64,000 nucleotides of DNA, taken from assembly GCF_014699115.1 (NCBI RefSeq), contig NZ_JACXAD010000005.1, forward strand, positions 1-64,000. The letters run 5' to 3'. Source of the DNA: Hymenobacter montanus (GTDB lineage: Bacteria; Bacteroidota; Bacteroidia; Cytophagales; Hymenobacteraceae). Shown in pieces: positions 44,418-52,933 of the stretch (within the stretch, counting starts at the first letter, position 1; every line of letters starts with the position of its first letter). The notes beneath the pieces were generated by a model. That model saw only the letters and a list, made by a program, of their open reading frames with translations. It was not told the origin of the DNA and did not search any database. A program made the position numbers and the translations under genes.

Positions 44418-44475
44418 TTAGAACCTGCTGGCTCTAAGTTGCGTTAGCGAGGTCTCCTATCTTATCCTGCTTCGA

Positions 44476-45072
44476 ATGTCATTCGCAAGTTCCGGCCGCT
44501 TCGTACGGCCGCTCGTTCTTGGCCTGTTTTTGGGTAGCGCCGGCTCGTCGCTCGCGCAACAAGGGGCGGTTAAAACCAACCTTCCCCGGGCAGCCAGCGG
44601 CACGGGTGGGAGCAGAGCGGTGACCACATCAGCCCAGATTTCGTCGCCTACTGCGCCCGTAGCGTCGGCACCGGCCGATGAGCTGGGGGGCTGGCTCAGC
44701 GATCTAAGTGTGGCCCAGGCGCAGGCTAAAGCTACCAACCGACCCATTCTGGCCGTTTTCTCGGGTTCGGACTGGTGCAAGCCTTGCATCATGTACGAGC
44801 AGGAAGTATTCGCCAGGCCCGAATTTGCGGCTTACGCGAAAGACCGGCTGGTGCTGGCTCATTTCGACTTTCCGCGCCAGAAACGCAACCAGCCCACTGC
44901 CGCCCAGGTGAAGCGTAACGAAACAGCGGCGGCCCTGCTTAACCGCGAAGGCGACTTCCCACTAGCCGTTGTGATTGCGCCCGACGGCCGGGTACTGGCC
45001 AAAACTGGCTACATTTCCGGAGGGCCCGCCGCCTTCGAAGCCTACCTGAAAAAAGTAGTGCCGACGCTTTAG
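44476..45072 (+). CDS. Secreted thioredoxin-family protein
   Basis: 198 residues. A signal peptide (1-27, VLGLFLGSAGSSLAQ) is followed by a Ser/Ala-rich linker and a thioredoxin fold from ~70, with active site WCKPC (Cys101, Cys104) in AVFSGSDWCKPCIMYEQEVF. The motif FPLAVVIAPDGRVL is the cis-Pro loop. It is probably a periplasmic thiol reductase or oxidase. It is the first gene of the Trx-ApbE-DUF4266-DUF3570 set (58 bp to ApbE). Confidence 0.92.
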   Translation: MSFASSGRFVRPLVLGLFLGSAGSSLAQQGAVKTNLPRAASGTGGSRAVTTSAQISSPTAPVASAPADELGGWLSDLSVAQAQAKATNRPILAVFSGSDWCKPCIMYEQEVFARPEFAAYAKDRLVLAHFDFPRQKRNQPTAAQVKRNETAAALLNREGDFPLAVVIAPDGRVLAKTGYISGGPAAFEAYLKKVVPTL

Positions 45073-45130
45073 GTAATAATAGGCGGAGTGCTGGTAAACG
45101 GATAAGACGGCCTCGAAGAGTGTCAAGTGG

Positions 45131-46183
45131 ATGAAAATACCTCGGAAACCTGCGCTGGTCTGCTGGCTTTTGCTGCCCCTCTTGGGCTTGGTGCTACCCG
45201 GTCCGGCCCAACCTGCACCAGCTACCCAGCGCCACACCTTCACGCGCAGCGCCCACCTGATGGGTTCAACCTTCACCTTCACGGTGGTCGCGGCCGACGA
45301 TTCGACGGGCCAACGAGCCCTGCGGGCGGGCCTGGGCGAGGTGCGGCGCATCGACCGACTCATGTCGTTCTGGGACTCCACATCGGAAGTGGTGCGCATC
45401 AACCGGCTGGCTGGCGTGCGGCCCGTGGCGATATCAGCCGAGACCTTTGACCTGATCAGTCGCACGCTGCGCCTTTCTCAGCTCAGCGACGGCGCTTTTG
45501 ACATCACCTTTGCCAGCGCCGACAAGCTCTACAAGTTTGACCACCAGGCTCACCCCAGCCTACCCGATTCGGCCTCTGTGCGCGCTTCCGTGCGCCGTAT
45601 CGGCTGGCAAAAAATGAAGCTCGATGCCGCGCAACACACGGTTTTCTTACCCGAGAAAGGTATGCGCATCAACTTGGCGGGCATTCTGCAAGGCTACGGT
45701 ATTCGACGGGCCAAGCAGGTGCTGGACGGCCTGGGCATCCGGGGTGGGCTATTAAATGGCTCGGGCGACATCTATTGCTGGGGTCGGCAGGCCGACGGCT
45801 CGCTCTGGCGCGTAGCCATCGGCGACCCCGACCACCCGCACAGCGTAGCCGCCTGGATCGACGTAACCGATGTGGCCGTGGTCACGGCCGGCAACTACGA
45901 GCAGTACTTTACGGTGGGCGGGCAAGTGTACGGCCACATCATCAACCCCCACACCGGCTACCCGTCCGTTGGGCTGCGCTCGGTTACCATTGTGTGCGCC
46001 GATGTAGAACTGGCCGACGGCCTGGACGAAGTTGTGTTTGTGAAAGGGCCTAGCGCCGGCTTAGCGTTTATCAATGGTCTAAAAGGGGTTGACTGCACCC
46101 TCATCACCGACGATAATCGCATGCTCGCATCGCGAGGCATGAAATTGAATTATTACCACGGCGCGGCCGCCCCCCACCCTTGA
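45131..46183 (+). CDS. apbE: ApbE-family FAD:protein FMN transferase
   Basis: 350 residues. An N-terminal signal (LVCWLLLPLLGLVLPGPAQ) targets it to the periplasm. ApbE motifs are HLMGSTFTFTV, the DGAFDIT loop, INLAGILQGYGIRRAKQVL, GSGDIYCWG, and the metal/FAD site GHIINPHTGYP. ApbE moves FMN from FAD onto Thr/Ser of target proteins. The target is not obvious nearby: the DUF4266 lipoprotein lacks the usual SGAT-like acceptor. It is part of the Trx-ApbE-DUF4266-DUF3570 cluster, 16 bp before DUF4266. Confidence 0.94.
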   Translation: MKIPRKPALVCWLLLPLLGLVLPGPAQPAPATQRHTFTRSAHLMGSTFTFTVVAADDSTGQRALRAGLGEVRRIDRLMSFWDSTSEVVRINRLAGVRPVAISAETFDLISRTLRLSQLSDGAFDITFASADKLYKFDHQAHPSLPDSASVRASVRRIGWQKMKLDAAQHTVFLPEKGMRINLAGILQGYGIRRAKQVLDGLGIRGGLLNGSGDIYCWGRQADGSLWRVAIGDPDHPHSVAAWIDVTDVAVVTAGNYEQYFTVGGQVYGHIINPHTGYPSVGLRSVTIVCADVELADGLDEVVFVKGPSAGLAFINGLKGVDCTLITDDNRMLASRGMKLNYYHGAAAPHP

Positions 46184-46199
46184 TTACCGTAAAATACCC

Positions 46200-46436
46200 G
46201 TGAAAAAATACTTGCTTTTCTTCGGCCCTCGCCTCGTGCTGGGGCTGCTGCCGCTGGGGGCCGCGCTGCCCGGTTGCGTATCGGTGGCGGCTTACCAGAA
46301 AGTATACCTCAACGACGAGGACATGAAGCTGAGCAGTAAAACCGTGGAAACTCCCGAAACCAATTTCGAGAGCTACCGCGAGGGCGCCGGCGGGGCCAAC
46401 AGCGGCAAAGTAGGCGGCGGCTGCGGCTGCAACTAG
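46200..46436 (+). CDS. DUF4266 small lipoprotein with GGGCGCN tail
   Basis: 78 residues with a GTG start. Lipoprotein signal ends at ALPGC (Cys26). The mature peptide is only ~52 residues: DEDMKLSSKTVETPE, then REGAGGANSGKVGGGCGCN at the C terminus. The final GGGCGCN is the hallmark of DUF4266 as I recall it. The two Cys could bind metal, carry a cofactor or form a redox pair. It lies between ApbE and DUF3570, an arrangement known in other bacteria. Function not established. Confidence 0.88.
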   Translation: MKKYLLFFGPRLVLGLLPLGAALPGCVSVAAYQKVYLNDEDMKLSSKTVETPETNFESYREGAGGANSGKVGGGCGCN

Positions 46437-46581
46437 GGTTCTTCCCCGTTCCTTACCGGAGCGAGGCATTCTAACAGCTTCAGCAGTCGTCTGGCGGCCC
46501 TTTACCGGAAGGGAGAGCCCGGTGTACCCACCGGAGGTACGCTCCGGTTCATACCTCAGATGCTATCTCAACTCGATTGCC

Positions 46582-47919
46582 GTGAAATTTTACCTGCTTC
46601 TTCTCCTCGCTGCCGCCGCGCCGGCGCGGGCCCAAACCCAACCCGTCAGTACTCCCCTGCTGCCCAACCGGGTAGATGGCTACGGCGCGCCGGTAGGTGC
46701 GACCGTGCCCGTAAACCGCGCCGCCGATGAAACCACCATCGACATCCTGGGTAGCTATTACCAGCAGGATGGCACCCACGGCGCGGTAGAAGGTGGCCGG
46801 GGCACCGAGCTCCTCACCGACGTTACGCCCACCATCATCATCAACATTCCGCTGGACACCGCAAGCCGACTCTCGGCCAACATCGGGGCTGACTTTTACG
46901 CCTCCGCCTCCACCGACCGGATTGACTTTGCGCTCTCCTCTCCTTCGAGCCACGACAAGCGCCTGCACGCCGATTTTGGCTACTCCCGCGCGCAAAAAGC
47001 CCGTGGCACCCAGTGGGGCCTGGGAGCGGGCGTGTCGAAGGAATATGATTACTTTTCTTCCAACGTGGTGGGCTCTTTCGCTAAAACCTCGAAAGACGGC
47101 AACCGGCAACTGGGCCTCACCGGGCAAGTGTTTCTGGACCAAGTGACGCTCATTACACCCGTCGAATTGCGGCCTGGGTTCGTTAGTGGAAGCCTTAACC
47201 GCCCCAACAAGTCGGCCTATGGTACGGCCCGCCGCCAGAGCTACAACTTCGGCGCTACGTATTCGCAAGTGGTTTCTAAGCGGCTGCAAATGGCCTTCAG
47301 CATGGAGCTGGTGCAGCAAAACGGCTTGCTGAGCACGCCGTTTCACCGAGTTTATTTTTTCGATAACTCTACCCCCAACCCCGTGACCGCCGTAGAGAAA
47401 GACTTTTCTCAGCTGGCACCATCGGCTCCCAAACAAGAAAAACTGCCGGGCTCTCGCTTCAAATACCCGGTGGGCCTGCGGCTTAGCTACTACGCTTCAG
47501 ATTTGGTGCAGCTCCGGACGTACTACCGCTTTTACAACGACAACTTTGGCATTCAAGCGCACACGCTGGAGGTAGAGCTGCCGGTCAAGGTGACGCCGTT
47601 TTTCGTGCTCTACCCTTTCTATCGCTACCATCAGCAGACAGCGGCCCGCTACTTCGCGCCCTATCTGGCCCACTCCGTGGCTGAGGAGTATTACACCTCC
47701 GACTACGACTTATCAGGCTTCACGGCCCATAAACTGGGCCTGGGCGTGCGCTACTCACCCGTGTACGGCATTGGCCGCTTGCACGTGCCGGGCCACGACC
47801 AGTTAGGGCGGGCTCACCTCCTGCGCTTCAAATCCGTGGACTTGCGCTACGCCCACTACCAGCGCAGCACCGACCTCACGGCCAATATCGTAAGCTTCGA
47901 TTTAGGGTTTGGGCTTTGA
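46582..47919 (+). CDS. DUF3570 outer-membrane beta-barrel protein
   Basis: 445 residues from a GTG at 46582. This is chosen because it directly precedes a signal peptide (KFYLLLLLAAAAPARAQ); the ORF is open from 46522. Mature sequence has the alternating beta strands of an outer-membrane barrel (DETTIDILGSYYQQDG, LGLGVRYSPVYGIG) and ends in an aromatic-free barrel strand (ANIVSFDLGFGL). It matches DUF3570, which co-occurs with DUF4266 and ApbE. It may be a pore or the outer-membrane partner of a redox system. Confidence 0.9.
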   Translation: MKFYLLLLLAAAAPARAQTQPVSTPLLPNRVDGYGAPVGATVPVNRAADETTIDILGSYYQQDGTHGAVEGGRGTELLTDVTPTIIINIPLDTASRLSANIGADFYASASTDRIDFALSSPSSHDKRLHADFGYSRAQKARGTQWGLGAGVSKEYDYFSSNVVGSFAKTSKDGNRQLGLTGQVFLDQVTLITPVELRPGFVSGSLNRPNKSAYGTARRQSYNFGATYSQVVSKRLQMAFSMELVQQNGLLSTPFHRVYFFDNSTPNPVTAVEKDFSQLAPSAPKQEKLPGSRFKYPVGLRLSYYASDLVQLRTYYRFYNDNFGIQAHTLEVELPVKVTPFFVLYPFYRYHQQTAARYFAPYLAHSVAEEYYTSDYDLSGFTAHKLGLGVRYSPVYGIGRLHVPGHDQLGRAHLLRFKSVDLRYAHYQRSTDLTANIVSFDLGFGL

Positions 47920-48009
47920 TCAGGGGCGGCGGTTGAGGTTATACTGCGGTCGGAAGTAGGTTTGCAGGACTTTATAACATTGTTGTGCTCTCCTTCATCA
48001 CTCCGCGAC

Positions 48010-48420
48010 ATGAAGCACTGGCTTGTTAAATCAGAACCGGAAGCATACTCTTGGGCCACTTTTGTGCGGGAAGACGGTACGGCCTGGACCGGCGTACGCA
48101 ACTACCAGGCCCGCAACAACCTGAATCTGATGCAGCCCGGTGACCTGGTGCTGTTTTACCACAGCGTGAGCGAAAAGGCCGTGGTGGGCGTGGCTGAAGT
48201 AACAGCCCAGGCCATACCCGACCCCACCGCCGAAGCTGGCTCGCCCTGGGTGGCAGTGGCCCTGCGCCCCGTACAGGCCCTGCCCCGGCCCGTGAGCCTG
48301 GCCCAGCTCAAAGCCGACGCACGCCTGAGCGAGCTGGCCCTGCTGCGCCAGTCGCGCTTGTCGGTGCTGCCCGTACGGCCCGAAGAGTTCGACGTCGTCC
48401 TGTCGTTGAGTCAGCCCTAA
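48010..48420 (+). CDS. EVE domain-containing protein
   Basis: 136 residues from the ATG at 48010. The N terminus MKHWLVKSEPEAYSWATFV is the typical EVE start, with WTGVRNYQARNNLNLM and VLFYHSVSEKAVVGVAEV further on. EVE is a PUA-like fold that binds modified nucleobases and is seen in RNA-binding and restriction-related proteins. Stand-alone EVE proteins in bacteria have no settled role. Monocistronic. Confidence 0.93.
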   Translation: MKHWLVKSEPEAYSWATFVREDGTAWTGVRNYQARNNLNLMQPGDLVLFYHSVSEKAVVGVAEVTAQAIPDPTAEAGSPWVAVALRPVQALPRPVSLAQLKADARLSELALLRQSRLSVLPVRPEEFDVVLSLSQP

Positions 48421-48526
48421 ATAAAATGGTCTTTGGCCGCACGAAACGCGTGGTTTTGGTGTAACTTTCGAATAGCCACCGCTCATGGGGCTAATCAGTC
48501 TCAGTTGCTATTAACGGCGTAAGGCC

Positions 48527-50122
48527 ATGAACATTCGCTACCTTTCTCTGCTGCTCTCGTTCGGGGTACTGGCCAACGCGCCAGCGGCGCACGCACAGAA
48601 GCCCCGTAAGTCTCCCCCGCCCGCCAATGCCCCCGTGCAAACTGCCCGGACCGAGCTGCCGCTGACTGCGGCCAACAGCGAAGTACACGTGCAAGCCTTA
48701 CCCGCCGATAGTACGGTTGTGCTGCTGGTAGGCCGCGAACGGCCCCTTTCCAACAAGGTCGCCTTTACCTTTCAGCAGTACGACCACGCCTTGCAGCGGC
48801 GCAATGAGCACCCGCTGGAAATACCCGATGAGTTCAGCTTTATGCGGATGTGCGCGGAAGGCACCACGGTGTACGCCTTGTTCTCGTCGGGCAGCACACC
48901 AGGTCGGCTGTACGTGGCGGCGTACAACGGCCGCCTGGGCCAGGTGCGTACCCAACAGTTCGAAACCCGCCTGAGCCGTGAAATTGTGGAGCTAAAGGCC
49001 CTGGATGGGCGCCTGTTTGCCACCGTGCTGCTGAACGACCAGCTTCACGTCACGGCTCTGATTCTTGACGTGGCGACCGGCCAAATGCAATACATCTCTT
49101 CCATTTACGAGCCGCTGCCCACCCAGCTTACCTTCGTAGCCGACGCCGCTACCCGCCGCGCCGAATATGTGCTGAGCCAGACCAACGGCCGCAAGTCGCG
49201 CCTGCTGCTTAAGCAGCTCACCGACCGCGGCCAGCTGGTCAGTGCGGAGTTTGTGCAAGCCGAAAGCGACCGCAGCCTGATTACGGCCCAGCTTACCCCG
49301 CCGCAGGACACGGCGGCTCGCCTGCTTATGGGCACCTATTCGCTGCGCGACGCGAACTATGCCCAGGGCTTGTTCGCTACCAACCTGCGCTCTACGACCG
49401 AGGTCGGCACCAAGCCGCCGCTGCGGTTCTACGATTTTCTGCGGCTGAAGCACTTTTTTGATTACCTTAAGCCTTCCCGTCAGGCCCGGCTCCGGCTGCG
49501 GACCGAGCGGCGGATTGCCCGCTCGGTGCCCCCTCTGCGCTGGCACTACCGCCTGCTGCTGCACGAACTGCTGCCGCAGCCCGATGGCGGCTACGTGCTG
49601 GTGGCCGAAGTGTATCACCCCCACTACCGCTACAACAACTACGGCAGCTACATCGGCCCCTTCAATAGCCTGGGCAACCAATACGGCTACCCCGGCACCA
49701 TCAACTCGCGCATCTTCGACGGCTACCAGACCACCCACGCTCTGGTGTGCGGCTTTGACCGCTCGGGTAACCTGGTCTGGGACAATACCTTCGTGGTGGA
49801 GAACCTGCGCCGGTCCGAGCTGGAAGAAGCCGTACGCCTGCAAACCCTTCCGGATGGCCGCCTCGTGCTGGCCTACCTCGACGAACACAAGCTCCGCTAC
49901 AAGCTGATAAATCGCGCCGAGTCGTCGCCCAACGATCACGAAATACCTATTCAGACCGTGCTGTCGGCCGCCGACACCGACGCGGAACGCCCTATTGAAA
50001 CGTCTCAGGCCGACTTATTGCCGTGGTATGGCAGCCGATTTGTGGCCACGGGCTATCAGCGGGTGCGGGTGGAGCACGGCCCCAACCGCGAGGTCTTTTT
50101 TCTTAATTCAGTGGTTTTTTAG
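48527..50122 (+). CDS. Large secreted hypothetical protein
   Basis: 531 residues with a signal peptide (SLLLSFGVLANAPAAHA). The mature part is beta-rich with several repeated-looking hydrophobic strands (VVLLVGRERPLSNKVAFTF, LYVAAYNGRLGQV, YVLVAEVYHPHYRYNNYGSY), suggesting a beta-propeller-like or repeat fold. No catalytic motif. A Tyr/His/Asn/Gly-rich insertion occurs near 365-390. No family recognised. Probably periplasmic or outer-membrane exposed. Confidence 0.75.
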   Translation: MNIRYLSLLLSFGVLANAPAAHAQKPRKSPPPANAPVQTARTELPLTAANSEVHVQALPADSTVVLLVGRERPLSNKVAFTFQQYDHALQRRNEHPLEIPDEFSFMRMCAEGTTVYALFSSGSTPGRLYVAAYNGRLGQVRTQQFETRLSREIVELKALDGRLFATVLLNDQLHVTALILDVATGQMQYISSIYEPLPTQLTFVADAATRRAEYVLSQTNGRKSRLLLKQLTDRGQLVSAEFVQAESDRSLITAQLTPPQDTAARLLMGTYSLRDANYAQGLFATNLRSTTEVGTKPPLRFYDFLRLKHFFDYLKPSRQARLRLRTERRIARSVPPLRWHYRLLLHELLPQPDGGYVLVAEVYHPHYRYNNYGSYIGPFNSLGNQYGYPGTINSRIFDGYQTTHALVCGFDRSGNLVWDNTFVVENLRRSELEEAVRLQTLPDGRLVLAYLDEHKLRYKLINRAESSPNDHEIPIQTVLSAADTDAERPIETSQADLLPWYGSRFVATGYQRVRVEHGPNREVFFLNSVVF

Positions 50123-50232
50123 CGAGCCGAAGCATGTGGGCCTATTGGGTTTGGCCACGGGGCAAGTAACTACGGCAAGACGTAGCTGCGTACAAGGCAG
50201 CTATAATTCTTGATTCTTGCCAACTTTGCCCC

Positions 50233-50787
50233 ATGATATTAAAACTCCGTTTCCCCGCCCTCTTCTTGTTTTTGTTGTTGGTGAGTTGCCGCGCCGGTGG
50301 TCCCGGCACGCCCGCCCGCACCGTAGGCTCCTTTTTCTCTAAGTACGAAGGCCGCCCGGGCTTCAAAACGACCGAGTGGTCGGCCGGCTTGCTCCAACGC
50401 CTCGCCCTGGTGAAAGCCGCCAAGCTCCTCGGCGGCTCCGAGCTAACCGATGCCATTACGAGCATCCGCGCGGCCAAGGTCATTAGTTTTGCTCCTACCA
50501 CGGGTGGCGCGCGCGAGCTAGCCAGTCAGGGCCTGCGCCAGGAAGCCACGGGCATTTTGCAGGGCAACAAGTACGAGCCTATTTCGGCGGGTTCGGCCCT
50601 GGGCAACGATTATCAAGTCTCGGTGCGCGCATCCGGCGACAAGGTTTCGGAGTTTGCCGCCATTGGCCAACTGCCCGACGTAGCCGACTCCTTCGTGCTG
50701 GTGGCCGTCGATGGCAATTTCACTCGCTCGCAAGTGCAAGCATTTGCTAAATACCTGCCACAAATCGTGCAGGCCACGAGTAAGTAG
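50233..50787 (+). CDS. Hypothetical lipoprotein, DUF4252-like
   Basis: 184 residues. Lipoprotein signal (LFLFLLLVSC, Cys19). The mature domain (SFFSKYEGRPGFKTTEWSAG, VISFAPTTGG, ADSFVLVAVDGNFTRSQVQA) is a small alpha/beta domain that resembles DUF4252 family members (F..KY..R.GF, then a closing strand-helix). The match is by eye only. No operon partner. Confidence 0.72.
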   Translation: MILKLRFPALFLFLLLVSCRAGGPGTPARTVGSFFSKYEGRPGFKTTEWSAGLLQRLALVKAAKLLGGSELTDAITSIRAAKVISFAPTTGGARELASQGLRQEATGILQGNKYEPISAGSALGNDYQVSVRASGDKVSEFAAIGQLPDVADSFVLVAVDGNFTRSQVQAFAKYLPQIVQATSK

Positions 50788-50797
50788 GTAGAGCGCC

Positions 50798-50865
50798 GCC
50801 TTTGCTGCGGGCCGCCTCAACTGGTAGAACCAGCCGCTATGGCACGAGTGACCCGCAGCAAAGGC
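50798..50865. repeat. Imperfect cruciform palindrome between DUF4252-like and pepP genes
   Basis: Perfect 14-bp arms GCCTTTGCTGCGGG (50798-50811) and complement (50852-50865), loop 40 nt that itself can pair (CTGGT/ACCAG). An outer GGTAG/CTACC pair extends it. No T-tract, so not a clear intrinsic terminator, although it lies between convergent genes. Confidence 0.8.
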
Positions 50866-50875
50866 TGGCCCCTAC

Positions 50876-52165
50876 CTATTTCTTCATCAGCGCCTCAATG
50901 TCATCGGCTTGCAGCGGGATGTTGGCCATCAAGTCCTCATTGCCGTTGGCCGTCAGGAGGATGTCGTTTTCCAACCGAATCCCCAGGCCCTCCTCCGGAA
51001 TGTAGATGCCCGGCTCGCAGGTGTACACCATGCCCGCTTCGAAGGTGCGGTATTTGGAGCCCACATCGTGCACGTCGAGGCCGAGGTAGTGGCTGGTGCC
51101 GTGCATGAAATACTTTTTGTAGAGTGGGGCGGCCGGGTCCTGGTGTTGAACGTCAGCCGCGTTGAGCAGGTCCAGCTTGATGAGCTCCCGCTCCATGCAC
51201 TCGCCCACGGCCCGGTGGTAGGCTTCGATTTCGCCGCCGGGCACGAGCTGCGTTTTGGCAAAGGTCATTACCGCCAGCACGGCCTCGTACACCTGGCGCT
51301 GGCGGGGGCTGAACTTACCGTTGACCGGGATGCTGCGGGAAAGGTCGGCGGCATAGTTGGCGTATTCGGCCCCAAAATCGAGCAGAAGTACGTCGCCGGC
51401 CTGGCACTGGTTGTCGATAGTGGTGTAGTGCAGCACGCAGGCATTTTTGCCGCTGGCCACGATGCTGCCGAAGGCGGGCCCGCGGCTGCGGTTGCGCATG
51501 AACTCGTGCACAATCTCGGCCTCAATCTCGAACTCCCACACGCCGGGCTTCACGAAGCCCAGCAGCCGCCGAAACGCTTTTTCGGTGATGTTGCAGGCCT
51601 CGCGCATCACCCGGATTTCCTCGGGGCTCTTAATGGCGCGCAGGTGGTGCAGCAAGGGTGCAGCGCGGCGGTAGGTGTGCAGCGGGTATTGGCTCTGCAA
51701 AGATTTGATGAAGCGGGCATCACGGGTTTCCACTTCCACCACCGCCCGAATGTGCTCGTTGGAGTTCAAATACACGTTTTCGGCCTCGTTCATGAGGGCA
51801 GGCAGCACGGTTTTGAAGCTATCGAGCCACATAATGGTTTGTACACCGGAGTTGGTGCGCGCCTGGTCTTTGGTGAGCTTGTAGCCTTCCCAAATGAGAA
51901 TGTGCTCGGAGGTTTCCTTCAGAAACAGTATTTCGCGGTGCTGCGGCAGGCGGGCATCCGGGAAAATAACGAGGATGCTTTCCTCCTGATCGACCCCGCT
52001 GAGGTAGAACAAATCATTGTTTTGCCGAAAAGCCAGGGTGCCGTCGGCATTGGTCGGCATCACGTCATTGGACTGAAAAATGGCCAGCGAAGCCGGCGGC
52101 AGTTGCTCGCGGAAGCGGCGGCGGTTTTCAACAAAAAGCTCGGGAGCCAGGGGAGTGTAGCGCAT
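50876..52165 (-). CDS. pepP: Xaa-Pro aminopeptidase (aminopeptidase P)
   Basis: 429 residues from the ATG at 52165. Mn-dependent peptidase that releases N-terminal residues before proline. An N-terminal AMP_N domain (1-170) precedes the pita-bread M24B fold, with metal ligands in LLLDFGAEYANYAADLSRS (Asp, Asp), TSHYLGLDVHD (His), CEPGIYIPEEGLGIRLEND (Glu) and a final Glu. The upstream open frame from 52324 runs through a repeat element and is rejected. Gene symbol by family. Confidence 0.93.
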   Translation of the reverse strand: MRYTPLAPELFVENRRRFREQLPPASLAIFQSNDVMPTNADGTLAFRQNNDLFYLSGVDQEESILVIFPDARLPQHREILFLKETSEHILIWEGYKLTKDQARTNSGVQTIMWLDSFKTVLPALMNEAENVYLNSNEHIRAVVEVETRDARFIKSLQSQYPLHTYRRAAPLLHHLRAIKSPEEIRVMREACNITEKAFRRLLGFVKPGVWEFEIEAEIVHEFMRNRSRGPAFGSIVASGKNACVLHYTTIDNQCQAGDVLLLDFGAEYANYAADLSRSIPVNGKFSPRQRQVYEAVLAVMTFAKTQLVPGGEIEAYHRAVGECMERELIKLDLLNAADVQHQDPAAPLYKKYFMHGTSHYLGLDVHDVGSKYRTFEAGMVYTCEPGIYIPEEGLGIRLENDILLTANGNEDLMANIPLQADDIEALMKK

Positions 52166-52253
52166 GCGGAGGGTGGGGTTGAGATGGGAGGCGCAAGTTA
52201 GGCAGGCAACCGTTGGGGTGGAAAGCGGACAGTAAAGCCAATAGCCGCAGCCT

Positions 52254-52279
52254 GTAGCGTGGACTCTGCGAGTCCGCGC
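52254..52279. repeat. Dispersed palindromic repeat, second copy
   Basis: 26 bp matching 13339-13364 at 25 positions, centred on GGACTCTGCGAGTCC. It is solitary here, with no inverted partner nearby. Confidence 0.85.
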
Positions 52280-52391
52280 AGGGAAGAGATAGGTGAGGTG
52301 TAAGCCCAGTGGCCCCTGACGCATCGGCGCCAGGCTAGTACACGCTACCTTATAACACTATAACACTTAGCCGACCTAACCGAATGGCTAC

Positions 52392-52450
52392 TTCCTTCAT
52401 TCATCAGCGAAGCCCAGCACTGGCCGAGGCTTCGCTGATGAATGAAGGAA
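52392..52450. repeat. Perfect 23-bp inverted repeat with 13-bp spacer
   Basis: Arms 52392-52414 and 52428-52450 are exact complements; the arm core is ATTCATCAGCGAAGCC. There is no T-tract. It lies between pepP and trxA, away from both promoters. Confidence 0.92.
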
Positions 52451-52550
52451 TTGCATTGCCTGCATCCTGCTCTTGGTCGTGACTTCGCGCCGTATTCCAA
52501 GGCCCGTAGCGAGTGCAGGCCAACCAGGCAGGTCCGCTCAGCAGGCACGA

Positions 52551-52583
52551 AAAAGCCCCGGGCCGCATTGGCCCGGGGCTTTT
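52551..52583 (-). terminator. Terminator after trxA
   Basis: AAAAGCCCCGGGCC (52551-52564) pairs with the complementary arm 52570-52583, 5-nt loop, T/A tracts on both ends. Confidence 0.92.
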
Positions 52584-52603
52584 ACACAGGAACAGTAACA
52601 GAA

Positions 52604-52933
52604 TTAAGCCGTCACCTGAGCTTCGAGTTTTTGAGCGAGCACGTGCTTGGGCACGGCGCCTACTTGCTTGTCGACAATTTGGCCGTTCTTGAACACGAGC
52701 AGGGTTGGGATGCTGCGGATACCGAACTTCATCGAAGTTTGGGGGTTGGCGTCAACATCAACTTTGCCCACCACTACTTTGCCTTCGTATTCGCCGGCGA
52801 GTTCTTCCACTACGGGGCCCACCATGCGACAGGGGCCGCACCATTCGGCCCAAAAATCGACTAGTACGGGCTTCTCGCCGTTGATGATCTCATCAAAGTT
52901 GGCGTCAGTTATTTCAATTGCTTTGTGTCCCAT
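52604..52933 (-). CDS. trxA: Thioredoxin
   Basis: 109 residues with the canonical active site WCGPC ([21 protein letters not shown]) and the cis-Pro [13 protein letters not shown]. No signal peptide, so it is the cytoplasmic protein disulfide reductase. Typical length. Own terminator. Confidence 0.97.
   Translation of the reverse strand: MGHKAIEITDANFDEIINGEKPVLVDFWAEWCGPCRMVGPVVEELAGEYEGKVVVGKVDVDANPQTSMKFGIRSIPTLLVFKNGQIVDKQVGAVPKHVLAQKLEAQVTA

Larger units (their letters stand above)
52166..52603. other. Intergenic region rich in palindromes between pepP and trxA
   Basis: 438 bp. It holds a single copy of the rimM-trmD repeat (52254-52279), a 23-bp perfect palindrome (52392-52450) and the trxA terminator (52551-52583). 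No supported gene. Confidence 0.7.

Noticed and set aside
52345..52548. 67-codon minus-strand ORF across the 23-bp palindrome
   Set aside because: Its reading frame is mostly the palindrome itself and its repeated residues come from the two arms.
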